A stretch of DNA of 52,488 nucleotides from an uncultured Ectothiorhodospiraceae bacterium (GCA_947258845.1 CAMYJZ010000006.1:1-52488); one strand, 5' to 3'; positions 42,938-52,451 are shown, numbered from the stretch's first letter. Notes: generated by a model not told the origin, from the letters alone. Numbers and translations are program-made.

Positions 42938-43164
42938 AACACACGTCCAAGATGCCCTAGGTCTAATAAAATTATAGTTCGCATTTGCACACCAGTTCCG
43001 GATCTGACGACCCGGTACAGGTGAAATGTCTCGGGTATTTAGTTTGAATCAATCGGTAGCAAGCTGGCCTGGCGATCTGGATGTGCCCACTGATTCTACG
43101 CAACTAACTGTTTTAAAATACATTAGTTTATCCTGCAGAGACGCAGGACAGAGATCAGACTGTA
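42938..43164. other. Gene-free stretch upstream of the lipoprotein gene
   Basis: This segment contains no credible gene. It should hold the promoter of the lipoprotein gene. Towards its right end, from about 43132, TCCTGCAGAGACGCAGGACA carries a short piece resembling the dispersed CGCAGAGACGCAG repeat. Confidence 0.5.
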
Positions 43165-43179
43165 TGGCGGAGAGGGAGG
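43165..43179 (-). repeat. tRNA-Ser 3'-end fragment
   Basis: TGGCGGAGAGGGAGG equals the 3' terminal 15 bases of tRNA-Ser(GGA) including the CCA, read on the minus strand, but the sequence to the right departs at once from the gene. It is the leftmost of three tRNA-Ser 3' ends in the array. Confidence 0.7.
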
Positions 43180-43323
43180 CCGCTCACGCACATCCTTGTG
43201 CATTAGGATTACTCGGGCTCGCGCCCTCGCCCTTCGGGCCGCCGGCAGAGCCGGCGTTCTGCGCGGCTACGCCGCTTGTCGAACCGACCATTTTATTATC
43301 GAGGGTCCGAACCCTCTTTACTA

Positions 43324-43369
43324 CCAACAATAGAAAAGGGGCCTCAAGGGCCCCCTTTTCTATTGTTGG
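43324..43369 (-). terminator. Terminator-like hairpin, upstream repeat unit
   Basis: CCAACAATAGAAAAGGGGCC and its complement GGCCCCCTTTTCTATTGTTGG-type arm form a stem of about 20 bp with a TCAAG loop; it is a duplicate of the hairpin at 43499-43544. The right arm includes the CCA end of a tRNA-Ser fragment. Confidence 0.75.
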
Positions 43370-43498
43370 CGGAGAGGGAGGGATTACTCGGGCTCCCGCA
43401 CTCGCCCTTCGGGCCGCCGGCAGAGCCGGCGTTCTGCGCGGCTACGCCGCTTGTCGAACCAACTGATTGATTATCGAGGGTCCGAACCCTCTTTACTA

Positions 43499-43544
43499 CC
43501 AACAATAGAAAAGGGGCCTCAAGGGCCCCCTTTTCTATTGTTGG
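43499..43544 (-). terminator. Transcription terminator of tRNA-Ser(GGA)
   Basis: The palindrome runs from CCAACAATAGAAAAGGGGCC through the TCAAG loop to the matching arm and is directly fused to the tRNA 3' end (TTGG includes the complement of CCA). Read from the tRNA, the descending arm contains CCCCTTTTCTATTG, a stem followed by a short T-run, as expected of an intrinsic terminator. Confidence 0.75.
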
Positions 43545-43632
43545 CGGAGAGGGAGGGATTCGAACCCTCGATACGGGGTTACCGTATACACACTTTCCAG
43601 GCGTGCTCCTTCAACCACTCGGACACCTCTCC
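43542..43632 (-). tRNA. tRNA-Ser (anticodon GGA)
   Basis: The 91-nt gene on the minus strand begins GGAGAGGTGTCCGAGTGGTT and ends with the encoded CCA. The anticodon loop is CTGGAAA, so the anticodon is GGA; the long variable arm (GTATACGGTAACCCCGTAT) is that of a class II serine tRNA, and the T arm is GAGGGTTCGAATCCCTC. The acceptor stem GGAGAGG pairs with CCTCTCC. Fragments of this gene occur on both sides. Confidence 0.97.
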
Positions 43633-43785
43633 GGATATTTACATGGATCAGCCAGCCGGCCATCCGACAAGTCCTTTTTGAACGGAGCACGCTTGCGTGC
43701 ACGTTATTCCGGGCATCCTGCCCTCCACCCCTTCGGGGCCAGTGCCGCTACGCGCCACTGTTCCAGATCGTTCCAGACGATCTGG

Positions 43786-43811
43786 TCAACCACTCGGACA
43801 CCTCTCCGGAT
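43786..43811 (-). repeat. tRNA-Ser 5'-half fragment
   Basis: The 26 bases TCAACCACTCGGACACCTCT plus CCGGAT are identical to 43611-43636, which is the acceptor-D-arm part of tRNA-Ser(GGA) and its upstream bases. The offset is exactly 175 bp, the period of the tandem units on the other side of the gene. Read on the minus strand the sequence then departs into GACCAGATCGTCTGGAACGA, so no complete tRNA can fold. Confidence 0.85.
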
Positions 43812-43885
43812 CGATCAAGCGCGCAAGGGTAAACCAGAACCGGCAGCTGTTCAAATTCCCGCCATAAACAGGCAGGATAGTTTAG

Positions 43886-43978
43886 TGGCGGAGAGGGTGG
43901 GATTCGAACCCACGCAGGGCGGTAAAGCCCTCAACCGATTTCGAGTCGGTGCCGTTATGACCACTTCGGTACCTCTCC
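43886..43978 (-). tRNA. tRNA-Ser (anticodon CGA)
   Basis: The 93-nt gene on the minus strand begins GGAGAGGTACCGAAGTGGTC, with anticodon loop CTCGAAA (anticodon CGA, reading UCG), a class II long variable arm (GAGGGCTTTACCGCCCTGC), T arm GTGGGTTCGAATCCCAC and encoded CCA. It lies about 75 bp upstream of the tRNA-Ser 5' fragment and 106 bp from the mltF start on the other strand. Confidence 0.97.
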
Positions 43979-44084
43979 AGTCTTTCCAAATTGTCTACCG
44001 GCCTGCTGGATCTATCCGCCGGTGCAGTATGATAACCTCCGAACCAGCATCGAAACCAATAAGGCCCAGGCCGAAAAAACACTC

Positions 44085-45557
44085 ATGGGATTTGAATCTA
44101 CCGGGGCAAGATTCCAGCCAGCCAGTCAGGCGGCATATTCTAGCGTATGCGGGGCACCTGTCGCCACGGTCCATATCGCCCTGGGGCTGTTTTTCGCGCT
44201 TCTGCTTGGCGCCTGTGGCAAGCCGCCTTCCCTCATCGAGCAGATCCAGTCCCGGAATGAACTGATCGTAATTACCCGCAACAGCCCAACCACCTATTAT
44301 GAGGGTAGCGACGGACCGACCGGGTTTGAATACGAACTCGCCAGTCGCTTCGCGGCACATCTGGGCGTTGAACTGCGTATCGTGGTACCGGCTAACTTCA
44401 AGGACATCCTGCCCCTGGTAGCGCGTGGCGATGCGCACCTGGCAGCGGCCGGCCTGACAGTGACAGACAGGCGTAAACAGACCGTTCGCTTCGGCCCGGT
44501 CTACCAGGAGATCACGCCCCAGCTGATCTACCGCCGGGGCTCCGGCCGGCCCAGGTCATTCGAGAATCTCAATGGCCACCTCGAGGTCGTCGCCGGCAGC
44601 AGCCACGTGGAACGCCTGGAGGCCGTGCTCGATGAACACCCCGACCTCAGCTGGCAGGAAAATGAGGAATTGGAGAGCGAGGACCTGCTCTCCATGGTCT
44701 GGCAACAACTGATTGACTACACCATCGCCGACTCCAACGAATTGTCCATCAACCGGCACTTCTATCCCGAGCTGCATCCGGCCTTTGATATAAGCCCGCC
44801 GGAACCGCTGGCCTGGGCAATGGCGCGCAGCGATGATGACAGCCTGTATAACGCAACCGTGGACTTCTTTGCCGGTATTCGGGAAGACGGCTCGCTGGAC
44901 CAGCTGATCGAGCGCTACTACGGCCATATCAGCGACTTCGACTATGTCGGCACCCGCCGCTACCAGGCACACATCGAACAACGCCTGCCCCCCTACCTGG
45001 ATGTCTTCAAGCAGGCCGCCGGGCTGGTGAACATGGACTGGCGGTTGATTGCGGCCATCGGCTATCAGGAGTCTCACTGGGACGAGGATGCGGTTTCTCC
45101 AACAGGGGTACGCGGATTGATGATGCTGACCCAGGCGGCGGCCAAGGACCTGGGCATCGAAGACCGGCTGGACCCTGTGCAGAGCATCCTTGGCGGTGCC
45201 AGGTACATCGAACGCATGCGGGCGAAAATCCCGGAGCGGATAGCCGAACCCGACCGCACCTGGCTGGCCCTGGCGGCCTACAACGTCGGCTACGGACACC
45301 TCGAGGATGCCAGGATCCTGACCCAGAAAAACGGCGGCGACGCAGACAAGTGGATCGACGTGAAAAAGAACCTGCCGCTACTGAGTCAGAAGAAATGGTT
45401 CAAGCAAACCCGCTATGGCTATGCGCGCGGACGCGAGCCGGTTCGCTATGTGGAGAATATCCGCTCTTACTACGACATCCTGATCTGGTACACAGACCGC
45501 GAGATCGTCGAAGTCGAGATACCGAAACCGCTGATGCTGGACTCCCCCGCCCTGTAG
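44085..45557 (+). CDS. mltF: Membrane-bound lytic murein transglycosylase MltF
   Basis: The 490-residue protein joins a periplasmic solute-binding-like regulatory domain (about 60-285: LIVITRNSPTTYYEGSDGPTGFEYE) to a C-terminal transglycosylase domain with the catalytic Glu in IAAIGYQESHWDEDAVSPTG, then RGLMMLTQAAAKDLGI and LALAAYNVGYGHLEDAR. A lipobox, FALLLGACG, places it as an outer-membrane lipoprotein, but the n-region of the signal is unusually long (about 28 residues) from the ATG at 44085, so the true start is uncertain. It cleaves peptidoglycan. mltF next to tadA is typical of gammaproteobacteria. Confidence 0.92.
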   Translation: MGFESTGARFQPASQAAYSSVCGAPVATVHIALGLFFALLLGACGKPPSLIEQIQSRNELIVITRNSPTTYYEGSDGPTGFEYELASRFAAHLGVELRIVVPANFKDILPLVARGDAHLAAAGLTVTDRRKQTVRFGPVYQEITPQLIYRRGSGRPRSFENLNGHLEVVAGSSHVERLEAVLDEHPDLSWQENEELESEDLLSMVWQQLIDYTIADSNELSINRHFYPELHPAFDISPPEPLAWAMARSDDDSLYNATVDFFAGIREDGSLDQLIERYYGHISDFDYVGTRRYQAHIEQRLPPYLDVFKQAAGLVNMDWRLIAAIGYQESHWDEDAVSPTGVRGLMMLTQAAAKDLGIEDRLDPVQSILGGARYIERMRAKIPERIAEPDRTWLALAAYNVGYGHLEDARILTQKNGGDADKWIDVKKNLPLLSQKKWFKQTRYGYARGREPVRYVENIRSYYDILIWYTDREIVEVEIPKPLMLDSPAL

Positions 45558-45567
45558 CACCGGCCGC

Positions 45568-46551
45568 TCATTGCCCGAGCAGTTCCGCCTCCAGTGACAG
45601 GTAGACCTGGTAGGCGTTGCGGCGGTTCGCCTCGGCGAAGGCCGGCAGGTCTTCGAATTCCGACCAGTCGATAGCCTCGTAGGCCTCGTTGAAGGGCACA
45701 AACTCGCTGACCGCCTGTGCCAGGTTGTTCCGCAAGTGAGCGAGGTAAGTCCGGGTCAGACCGATCGCCTCGTTAGGCTTGTCGGCCGCGGCGCCATGAC
45801 CGGGTACCAGGGCCACCAGCTGCTCCTTTTCCATGCGCTCCAGCACCTTGAGCCAGTGCCGGGTATTGGCATCACCGAGGAACGGAACCCGCCCCTCGAA
45901 GATGACATCGCCGGAGAACAGCACCCGGTCCGGCGCCACGTACAGGGTCAGGTCGCCATCCGAGTGGGCGGCACCCACAGTGGTGACGATGAACTCCGCA
46001 TCCCCGAGCCGGAAATGCCGGCCCTCACTCAGGTACTGGTCGGGATAGACCAGCCGCGTGTTGTCATCGACCCAGGGGTCGAGGGTAAAGCGGCGCTCCT
46101 CGAGACGCTCCCGCGCATTCTCGGATTCCAGGTATTTCCCGGCGCCAGCCGGGGCCAGGATTTCGGCATCCAGGTCCTCGAACACCTGCAACCCGTAGAT
46201 ATGGTCGGCGTGGTAGTGGCTGAGAATCACCCGGACAACGGGCTCATCGGTGATGGTGCGGATCTTCTCCAGCAGCATCTGCCCCAGCGAGGGGGTACCG
46301 AGGGCATCAAACACCACCACACCGGCACCGGTCACGACAAAGCCGGCATTGGATATGAAACCCTCATTGTCGGTCGCCACCCCGGGTGCGCCCTCGACAT
46401 AGTAGACATGCTCGGAAACCTGCCTGACCTTCATGTCGACACTGGCCGGTGCATAGACGCTGCCGTTTTCCGGCAGCTGTTGTTCGCCGGCACCCGCAAC
46501 CAGGGTCCAGGCCATTAACAGCAAAACAGGAATTGTGCGACTTAACTGCAT
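45568..46551 (-). CDS. Secreted metallo-beta-lactamase-fold hydrolase
   Basis: The 327-residue exported protein has a signal peptide (VLLLMAWTLVAGAGE) and an MBL domain with the metal motif HYHADHIYG (HxHxDH), AAHSDGDLTLYVAPDRVLFSGD and VPGHGAAADKP. Metal ligands are therefore largely conserved. It resembles quinoprotein relay system zinc metallohydrolase or SoxH-like proteins; those are found in sulphur or methanol/lanthanide-related contexts. The substrate is not known. It is convergent with mltF (10 bp between stops), which it separates from tadA. Confidence 0.9.
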   Translation of the reverse strand: MQLSRTIPVLLLMAWTLVAGAGEQQLPENGSVYAPASVDMKVRQVSEHVYYVEGAPGVATDNEGFISNAGFVVTGAGVVVFDALGTPSLGQMLLEKIRTITDEPVVRVILSHYHADHIYGLQVFEDLDAEILAPAGAGKYLESENARERLEERRFTLDPWVDDNTRLVYPDQYLSEGRHFRLGDAEFIVTTVGAAHSDGDLTLYVAPDRVLFSGDVIFEGRVPFLGDANTRHWLKVLERMEKEQLVALVPGHGAAADKPNEAIGLTRTYLAHLRNNLAQAVSEFVPFNEAYEAIDWSEFEDLPAFAEANRRNAYQVYLSLEAELLGQ

Positions 46552-46608
46552 TAATTAATCATACAACGATCTGCCGGATAGTTCCCGCGAGGTGCTGCCC
46601 GGCAGCCT

Positions 46609-47738
<1,130 letters not shown>

Positions 47739-48233
47739 ATGAGCAAGAAACCTGTCGTTGGCGTGGTCATGGGCAGTGACAGTGACTGGAAAGTCATGTG
47801 CCAGGCCTGTGAAATCCTCAAAGAATTTGGTGTCCCCCACGAAGCAAAAGTCGTATCCGCGCACCGTACACCCGATGCCATGTTTGACTATGCAGAAACC
47901 GCGGCTGAACGGGGTATCCAGGTGATTATTGCCGGTGCCGGTGGTGCTGCGCATTTACCGGGCATGATTGCCTCGAAAACGATCGTGCCTGTACTCGGTG
48001 TACCGGTTACATCACGTGCCCTCAAGGGGCTGGACTCACTGCTTTCCATCGCACAAATGCCAAAAGGTATTCCGGTCGCGACCTTTGCGATAGGCGAACC
48101 GGGGGCGGCCAATGCCGGCTTGTTTGCTATCTCCATACTGGCCAACAACGATGAAAAATATGCCAGGAAAATGCATGCCTTCAGAAAGAAACAACGCGCC
48201 AAAGTGCGCGCAATGAAATTGCCCCAAGTATGA
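47739..48233 (+). CDS. purE: N5-carboxyaminoimidazole ribonucleotide mutase, catalytic subunit PurE
   Basis: The 164-residue class I PurE shows the family start [17 protein letters not shown] (Ser-Asp-Ser-Asp motif), [20 protein letters not shown] and [16 protein letters not shown], and moves the carboxylate of N5-CAIR to C4 in purine synthesis. The ATG at 47739 gives the family start. It overlaps purK by 4 bp. Its base composition is lower in GC than that of flanking guaA and tadA, consistent with the view that the purEK segment was inserted at this place. Confidence 0.96.
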   Translation: MSKKPVVGVVMGSDSDWKVMCQACEILKEFGVPHEAKVVSAHRTPDAMFDYAETAAERGIQVIIAGAGGAAHLPGMIASKTIVPVLGVPVTSRALKGLDSLLSIAQMPKGIPVATFAIGEPGAANAGLFAISILANNDEKYARKMHAFRKKQRAKVRAMKLPQV

Positions 48234-49384
48234 AGGTCCTCCCTGGCAGCACAATCGGCATGCTCGGTGGTGGCCAGTTAGGGCGCATGTTTACCGTTGC
48301 AGCACGCACGATGGGATATGAGGTTATCGTACTGGATCCGGACGAAGAGAGCCCAGCAGGCAAACTGGCCACCGATCATGTCTGCGCCAGTTATGAAGAT
48401 CAAACTGCGCTGGACTATATGGCCAAAACCTGCGATGCCGTCACCACCGAATTTGAAAACGTCCCTGCTTCAACATTAGAAACATTGGCCGCAACATGCC
48501 CGGTTCGCCCTGCCGCCTACGCTGTCACTATCACCCAGGATCGCATTCATGAAAAAACTTTTTTAAGGGAAAAGGGTTTTCCGACGGTACCGTTTGCAGT
48601 GATTCGTTCACTGCAGGACTTGCAACAAGGCATTGCGCAAGTCGGTACACCGGCGAATCTGAAAGTATCGCGATTTGGTTATGACGGCAAAGGACAGCTC
48701 GGTCTTGACTCAGTGGATGATATTGATGCGGCATGGAAGTCATTGAACGGTGAGGACTGTGTACTGGAACAACGCATACCTCTGGACATCGAAGTATCTG
48801 TCGTGCTCGCACGTGGTATTGATGGAGAAGTCAGGACCTTTCCCGTTGCTGAAAACGTGCATAAAGGTGGCATACTGGATGTCAGTATTGTCCCGGCGCG
48901 AATAGATGATTCTATCGCTGAAAAGGTTATCGCGATGGCAAAAGATATTGCCACGGCACTGGACTATATCGGCGTCATGGCTGTCGAGTTTTTCATTTCC
49001 AATGGCGGGCTCATGGTAAACGAAATCGCGCCGCGTCCACACAACAGTGGACATTACACCCTGGACGCCTGCGTGACAGATCAGTTTGAACAACAGGTGC
49101 GTGCCGTATGTGGCATACCACTGGGGAACACCATGCAATTAACCCCGGTGGTGATGGTTAACATGTTGGGCGATATCTGGCATAACGGTCATAGCCCGGA
49201 CTGGAACAAACTTCTGGACCACCCCAATATCAAGTTACATCTCTACGGAAAACGTGAAGCACGCCCCGGCAGAAAAATGGGTCACTATAACGTCGTTGCC
49301 AGCACCATTGACGAAGCTTTACAGCTGGCCAAATCAACCCGACAGGCACTCAGCAAACCTCAGGAATTACTGGAATTTTTCTGA
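48230..49384 (+). CDS. purK: N5-carboxyaminoimidazole ribonucleotide synthetase PurK
   Basis: The 384-residue ATP-grasp enzyme makes N5-CAIR from AIR, bicarbonate and ATP. Recognisable are [19 protein letters not shown] at the N-terminus, [18 protein letters not shown] (the ATP-grasp loop), [16 protein letters not shown]-like [20 protein letters not shown], and [18 protein letters not shown] with the metal ligands. purE-purK is a standard operon. Purine synthesis genes at the door of guaA (GMP synthase) may be by chance or may have aided retention of the inserted segment. Confidence 0.96.
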   Translation: MKVLPGSTIGMLGGGQLGRMFTVAARTMGYEVIVLDPDEESPAGKLATDHVCASYEDQTALDYMAKTCDAVTTEFENVPASTLETLAATCPVRPAAYAVTITQDRIHEKTFLREKGFPTVPFAVIRSLQDLQQGIAQVGTPANLKVSRFGYDGKGQLGLDSVDDIDAAWKSLNGEDCVLEQRIPLDIEVSVVLARGIDGEVRTFPVAENVHKGGILDVSIVPARIDDSIAEKVIAMAKDIATALDYIGVMAVEFFISNGGLMVNEIAPRPHNSGHYTLDACVTDQFEQQVRAVCGIPLGNTMQLTPVVMVNMLGDIWHNGHSPDWNKLLDHPNIKLHLYGKREARPGRKMGHYNVVASTIDEALQLAKSTRQALSKPQELLEFF

Positions 49385-49657
49385 ACCAGGTCCTGTTGTC
49401 AAATCTGCAAATGCAAACGTAATTATTTCACCACTGACCCCATGACTGGCTTCATGACCCGGCACTGCCTCGTCCTGGCGCATGGCGTTTAACAACCCCG
49501 TACTAACAGTAAGCAGGGCGTTGTTACGCGATATACCCTGGTAATGCAAAAGCTGCCATCTTTGTCAATCTGCAACATACCTGCCACAAAGGCCGCCATA
49601 CAAGTCGGATCGTATCGATTAGCTGCAAGCCAGCTGGATACACCCCGGTTCGCCGGC
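49385..49657. other. Gene-free region after purK with an attC-like hairpin
   Basis: No gene is visible in this stretch. GCGTTTAACAACCCC (49485-49499) and GGGCGTTGTTACGC (49516-49529) are imperfect inverted copies with a 16-base loop. The AAC/GTT ends and mismatched stem recall integron attC sites but the unit is short. It could instead be part of the purK terminator, though it has no T-run. Confidence 0.45.
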
Positions 49658-49674
49658 TACTCTCACTCGATTGT
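49658..49674. repeat. guaA 3'-end-like site, middle junction
   Basis: TACTCTCACTCGATTGT matches 14 of 17 bases of 47062-47078, and 12 of 15 bases of the guaA end. On the minus strand it reads ACAATCGAGTGAGAGTAG, which is the codon series T-I-E-(stop)-E-stop, that is a GuaA-like TIEWE tail with the Trp codon changed to TGA. It divides the interval into a purEK segment and a toxin-antitoxin segment. Confidence 0.6.
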
Positions 49675-49844
49675 AAACGAGCTATTTTTACGATTGATTT
49701 TCAATAGGTTACTTGTTAGCTCAGTCCATTAAAAATAGCATATTCAGTTGCCTGTCTTCGGTAACAACACCTGTTTCACATTGCATCAACCAGATGCAGC
49801 CACAGCTAGACATGACGTGCTGTAAAGACTAGAATTTAGTCAAC

Positions 49845-49870
49845 TTAATTAAGTTAATTAAGTTAATTAA
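49845..49870 (+). promoter_or_regulatory. Operator/promoter of the toxin-antitoxin pair
   Basis: The sequence TTAATTAAG is repeated at a 9-bp period (49845, 49854 and a last partial unit at 49863); each unit is self-complementary, so a dimeric regulator could bind side by side. It ends 12 bp before the antitoxin ATG and overlaps a likely -10 region (TAATAT near 49866-49872). Autorepression by an antitoxin-toxin complex is the normal control for this family. Confidence 0.65.
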
Positions 49871-49882
49871 TATAGGTGCGCT

Positions 49883-50143
49883 ATGAAAATACTCAACGCC
49901 AGTGACGCCAAACGCGAATTCGGTGAGGTTCTTATCAACGCACAACACGGTCCTGTTGGCATCAACCGCAACGGCAAACCCGTTGCCGTGGTGATCTCAG
50001 CGTCTGAATATGCGCAGCTTGAAGCGCTGAAAGAGGCTCATCTGAAGCAGTCTATCGAAGAAGGTATCGCCGACTTGCAGGCCGGAAAAATCAGCGATGG
50101 CAAATCCGTCATCGACAAAGTACGCAAACGGGTGAATGGCTAA
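49883..50143 (+). CDS. Phd/YefM-family antitoxin
   Basis: The 86-residue protein starts MKILNASDAKREFGEVLINA and continues GPVGINRNGKPVAVVISASEYAQLEALK, the N-terminal DNA-binding fold of Phd/YefM, and ends with a flexible charged helix (DLQAGKISDGKSVIDKVRKRV) that should wrap the toxin. It is followed by a ParE/RelE toxin gene after 3 bp. The pair lies inside the middle and guaA-proximal junctions of the island. The operator upstream consists of three 9-bp repeats. Confidence 0.92.
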   Translation: MKILNASDAKREFGEVLINAQHGPVGINRNGKPVAVVISASEYAQLEALKEAHLKQSIEEGIADLQAGKISDGKSVIDKVRKRVNG

Positions 50144-50146
50144 GCC

Positions 50147-50449
50147 GTGGCGAGGCGCAGCCCCCGCTACCAATTAACGGACAAAGCGGAACGTGATCTT
50201 GAAGGTATTATCGACTATACCGTCCAGGAGTGGGGAGTCTCTCAAGCCAATACTTACCTTGACGGCCTGGAAACGCGCGCGCTGATCCTTGCTGAAAATC
50301 CTGACCTTGGAACGACACGCGAGACACTCTCTGAGGGGCTACTCAGCTTCCCTTACGAAAGCCATATTCTATATTACAAAAAACACGCCCGCGACATTGT
50401 GATTGTACGAGTACTCCATCAGCATATGGATCCGGTGAAGCACCTTTGA
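50147..50449 (+). CDS. ParE/RelE-superfamily toxin
   Basis: The 100-residue basic protein begins at GTG 50147 and shows the ParE pattern YQLTDKAERDLEGIIDYT, WGVSQANTYLDGLETRALIL and a C-terminal HILYYKKHARDIVIVRVLHQH that matches ParE more closely than RelE (no clear catalytic Arg/Tyr ribonuclease set was assigned by eye). ParE toxins inhibit DNA gyrase; RelE toxins cut mRNA on ribosomes. Pairing of ParE-type toxins with Phd/YefM-type antitoxins is known. Such a module on a small integrated segment could help its retention. Confidence 0.9.
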   Translation: MARRSPRYQLTDKAERDLEGIIDYTVQEWGVSQANTYLDGLETRALILAENPDLGTTRETLSEGLLSFPYESHILYYKKHARDIVIVRVLHQHMDPVKHL

Positions 50450-50684
50450 TTCTTCCAGTCAGCCGAACTTCTGAGAGCGAACTGCTATACATTGCTGCTT
50501 TCCCGCTGACTGCACATGATGTGCATACGCAAAGTCACAACAGCATAGGAACAACAGTCCTGGGGCAACCCCCCTCCTGATACACGTCAGCGTCAAACCC
50601 ACGGTGTTTCTTATATGAAGCCGGGTTTAGTCATGGCAGCCCTTCACATATAAAACCCGCCGTTCCAGTGCCAGCCAGTGCCGG

Positions 50685-50702
50685 TCACTCCCACTCAATG
50701 GT
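50685..50702. repeat. guaA 3' end, third (guaA-proximal) site
   Basis: TCACTCCCACTCAATGGT is the reverse complement of the last codons of guaA (ACCATTGAGTGGGAGTGA, T-I-E-W-E-stop). It is the native site of which 47061-47078 and 49658-49674 appear to be copies. The core CCCACTC is shared by this site and the tadA-side site. Confidence 0.6.
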
Positions 50703-52271
50703 CGCGGGCGGTTTGCCGGAGATGTCGTAGGCGACGCGGGAAATGCCCGGCACCTCGTTGATGATGCGGCGCGAGACCAGGTCGAGGAATTCATACGGCA
50801 GGTGTGCCCAGCGTGCAGTCATGAAGTCGATGGTTTCCACGGCGCGCAGTGCCACCACGTAGGAGTAGCGGCGGCCGTCACCTGTCACCCCGACCGACTT
50901 CACCGGCAAAAAGACCGTGAAGGCCTGGCTGACACCGTCATACAGGTCGTGCTTGCGCAGTTCCTCGATGAAGATATGGTCGGCCAGGCGCAGGGTATCG
51001 GCGTATTGTTTCCTGACCTCACCGAGGATACGCACGCCCAGGCCGGGGCCCGGGAAGGGATGCCGGTACACCATATCGAACGGCAGTCCGAGTTCCACAC
51101 CCAGCTTGCGCACCTCGTCCTTGAACAGCTCGCGCAATGGCTCCAGCAGCTTGAGGTTCATCTCCTCGGGCAGGCCACCGACATTGTGGTGGGACTTGAT
51201 CAGGTGGGCCTTGCCGGTCTTGGCACCGGCCGATTCGATCACATCCGGGTAGATGGTGCCCTGCGCCAGCCACTGGGTGTCTTCGCTCAGCCTGTCGGCC
51301 TCTTCCTCGAACACCTCGATAAACAGGTTGCCGATGATCTTGCGCTTCTGCTCCGGATCCTCGACCCCCTCGAGGGCGGCCAGAAAGCGCTGCTCGGCGT
51401 CCACACGGATGACGTGCACCCCCATGTGCTCGGCGAAGGTGGCCATCACCTGGTCCCCTTCCTGGTAACGCAACAGGCCGTTGTCCACGAACACGCACAC
51501 CAGCTGCTCGCCGATAGCCTTGTGCAACAGGGCGGCGACCACGGAGGAATCCACGCCACCCGACAGGCCCAGCAGGACATTTTCTTCGCCCACCTGGTCA
51601 CGGATGGCCTGCAGGCTGCTCTCGATGATGTGGTCTGCCGTCCACAGGGCATCACAGTCGCACAGGTCAATGACAAAGCGATTGAGAATACGCTCGCCCT
51701 GACGGGTATGCGTGACCTCGGGATGGAACTGCAGTCCGTAGTAACCGCGCTCATCGTCCGCCATGGCGGCGATCGGCGCGCTCCCGGTAGAGGCAATCAC
51801 CTTGAAGCCGTCCGGCAGCCCGGTGACGTGATCGCCGTGGCTCATCCAGACATCCAGCAGGCCATAGCCCTCGGGGCTGGTGTGGTCCTCGATATCCGTC
51901 AGCAGGCGCGAATGGCCATGAGCGCGCACCTGGGCGTAACCGTATTCGTGGTGAGTCGCGGTCTCCACCTTGCCGCCCAGTTGCATGGCCATGGCCTGCA
52001 TGCCATAGCAGATGCCCAGCACCGGAATGCCCAGCTCGAACACCAGCGACGGGACCTGCGGGGCATAGTCCCCGGTAACGGTCTCCGGACCGCCCGACAG
52101 GATGACACCCCGGGGATGGAAGACGCGGATCGCCTCCGCCTCCATGTCATAGGGGTGGATTTCGCAATAGACCCCGGCCTCGCGCACGCGTCGGGCAATC
52201 AACTGGGTGTACTGGGAACCGAAATCCAGTATCAGGATCCGGTGTGCATGTATGTCGTTTGTGGCAGTCAA
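50685..52271 (-). CDS. guaA: GMP synthase (glutamine-hydrolysing)
   Basis: The 528-residue enzyme converts XMP to GMP. The glutaminase domain (1-205) has [18 protein letters not shown], the nucleophile Cys88 in [12 protein letters not shown] and [12 protein letters not shown]; the ATP pyrophosphatase domain has [20 protein letters not shown]; the dimerisation domain ends in KPPATIEWE. The frame starts at a TTG (52269-52271) behind a GAGG site 7 bases away; no ATG or GTG gives the normal N-terminus ([15 protein letters not shown]), so TTG is the likely start. Its 3' end is a known hot spot of genomic-island insertion in bacteria. Confidence 0.97.
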   Translation of the reverse strand: MTATNDIHAHRILILDFGSQYTQLIARRVREAGVYCEIHPYDMEAEAIRVFHPRGVILSGGPETVTGDYAPQVPSLVFELGIPVLGICYGMQAMAMQLGGKVETATHHEYGYAQVRAHGHSRLLTDIEDHTSPEGYGLLDVWMSHGDHVTGLPDGFKVIASTGSAPIAAMADDERGYYGLQFHPEVTHTRQGERILNRFVIDLCDCDALWTADHIIESSLQAIRDQVGEENVLLGLSGGVDSSVVAALLHKAIGEQLVCVFVDNGLLRYQEGDQVMATFAEHMGVHVIRVDAEQRFLAALEGVEDPEQKRKIIGNLFIEVFEEEADRLSEDTQWLAQGTIYPDVIESAGAKTGKAHLIKSHHNVGGLPEEMNLKLLEPLRELFKDEVRKLGVELGLPFDMVYRHPFPGPGLGVRILGEVRKQYADTLRLADHIFIEELRKHDLYDGVSQAFTVFLPVKSVGVTGDGRRYSYVVALRAVETIDFMTARWAHLPYEFLDLVSRRIINEVPGISRVAYDISGKPPATIEWE

Positions 52272-52289
52272 GGTTCGGCCTCAAAGCAG

Positions 52290-52451
52290 TTCACCGCAGA
52301 GACGCAGAGGACGCGGAGAAAAATGTTAAAAAGCAATAATGCAGAATTGCAGACAATGGAAACGGTTTATCAGAGAAAGCTGTTCACAAGCAGACTGCCG
52401 ATGAGCTATTTTCTTTGAACTTCTTCGCGTCCTCTGCGCCTCTGCGGTGAA
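52290..52451. repeat. 162-bp inverted-repeat element upstream of guaA
   Basis: Ends are TTCACCGCAGAGACGCAGAG (52290-52309, extending to 52318) and, in reverse, TCCTCTGCGCCTCTGCGGTG with flanking bases (52424-52451). The interior, from 52320 to 52423, is AT-rich and non-coding. It has the same size and end sequence as 6348-6492. It lies immediately before the guaA start, where it probably affects or contributes to guaA transcription. Confidence 0.88.

Larger units (their letters stand above)
43206..43555 (-). repeat. Tandem duplication, two 175-bp units derived from the tRNA-Ser downstream region
   Basis: 43206-43380 and 43381-43555 are copies with few differences, mainly in the first 30 bases and at the ACCGACCATTTTA / ACCAACTGATTGA step. 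Each unit starts GGATTACTCGGGCTC, holds GC-rich hairpins (GCCGCCGGCAGAGCCGGC) and a T-arm-like palindrome CGAGGGTCCGAACCCTC, and ends with a long terminator hairpin and a tRNA-Ser 3' terminus. The third instance of the unit start, at 43556, is the tRNA-Ser(GGA) gene itself. The open frames that cross the region are only translations of this repeat. Confidence 0.92.

Noticed and set aside
43206-43555. CRISPR array or satellite
   Set aside because: Only two units, 175 bp long, with no short repeat-spacer pattern. No cas gene is in the window.
43026-43681. Three overlapping plus-strand frames with repeated sequence (SNRPFYYRGSEPSLLPTIEK type)
   Set aside because: They are translations of the 175-bp tandem units and tRNA-Ser fragments; identity of the peptides is explained by the DNA repeat.
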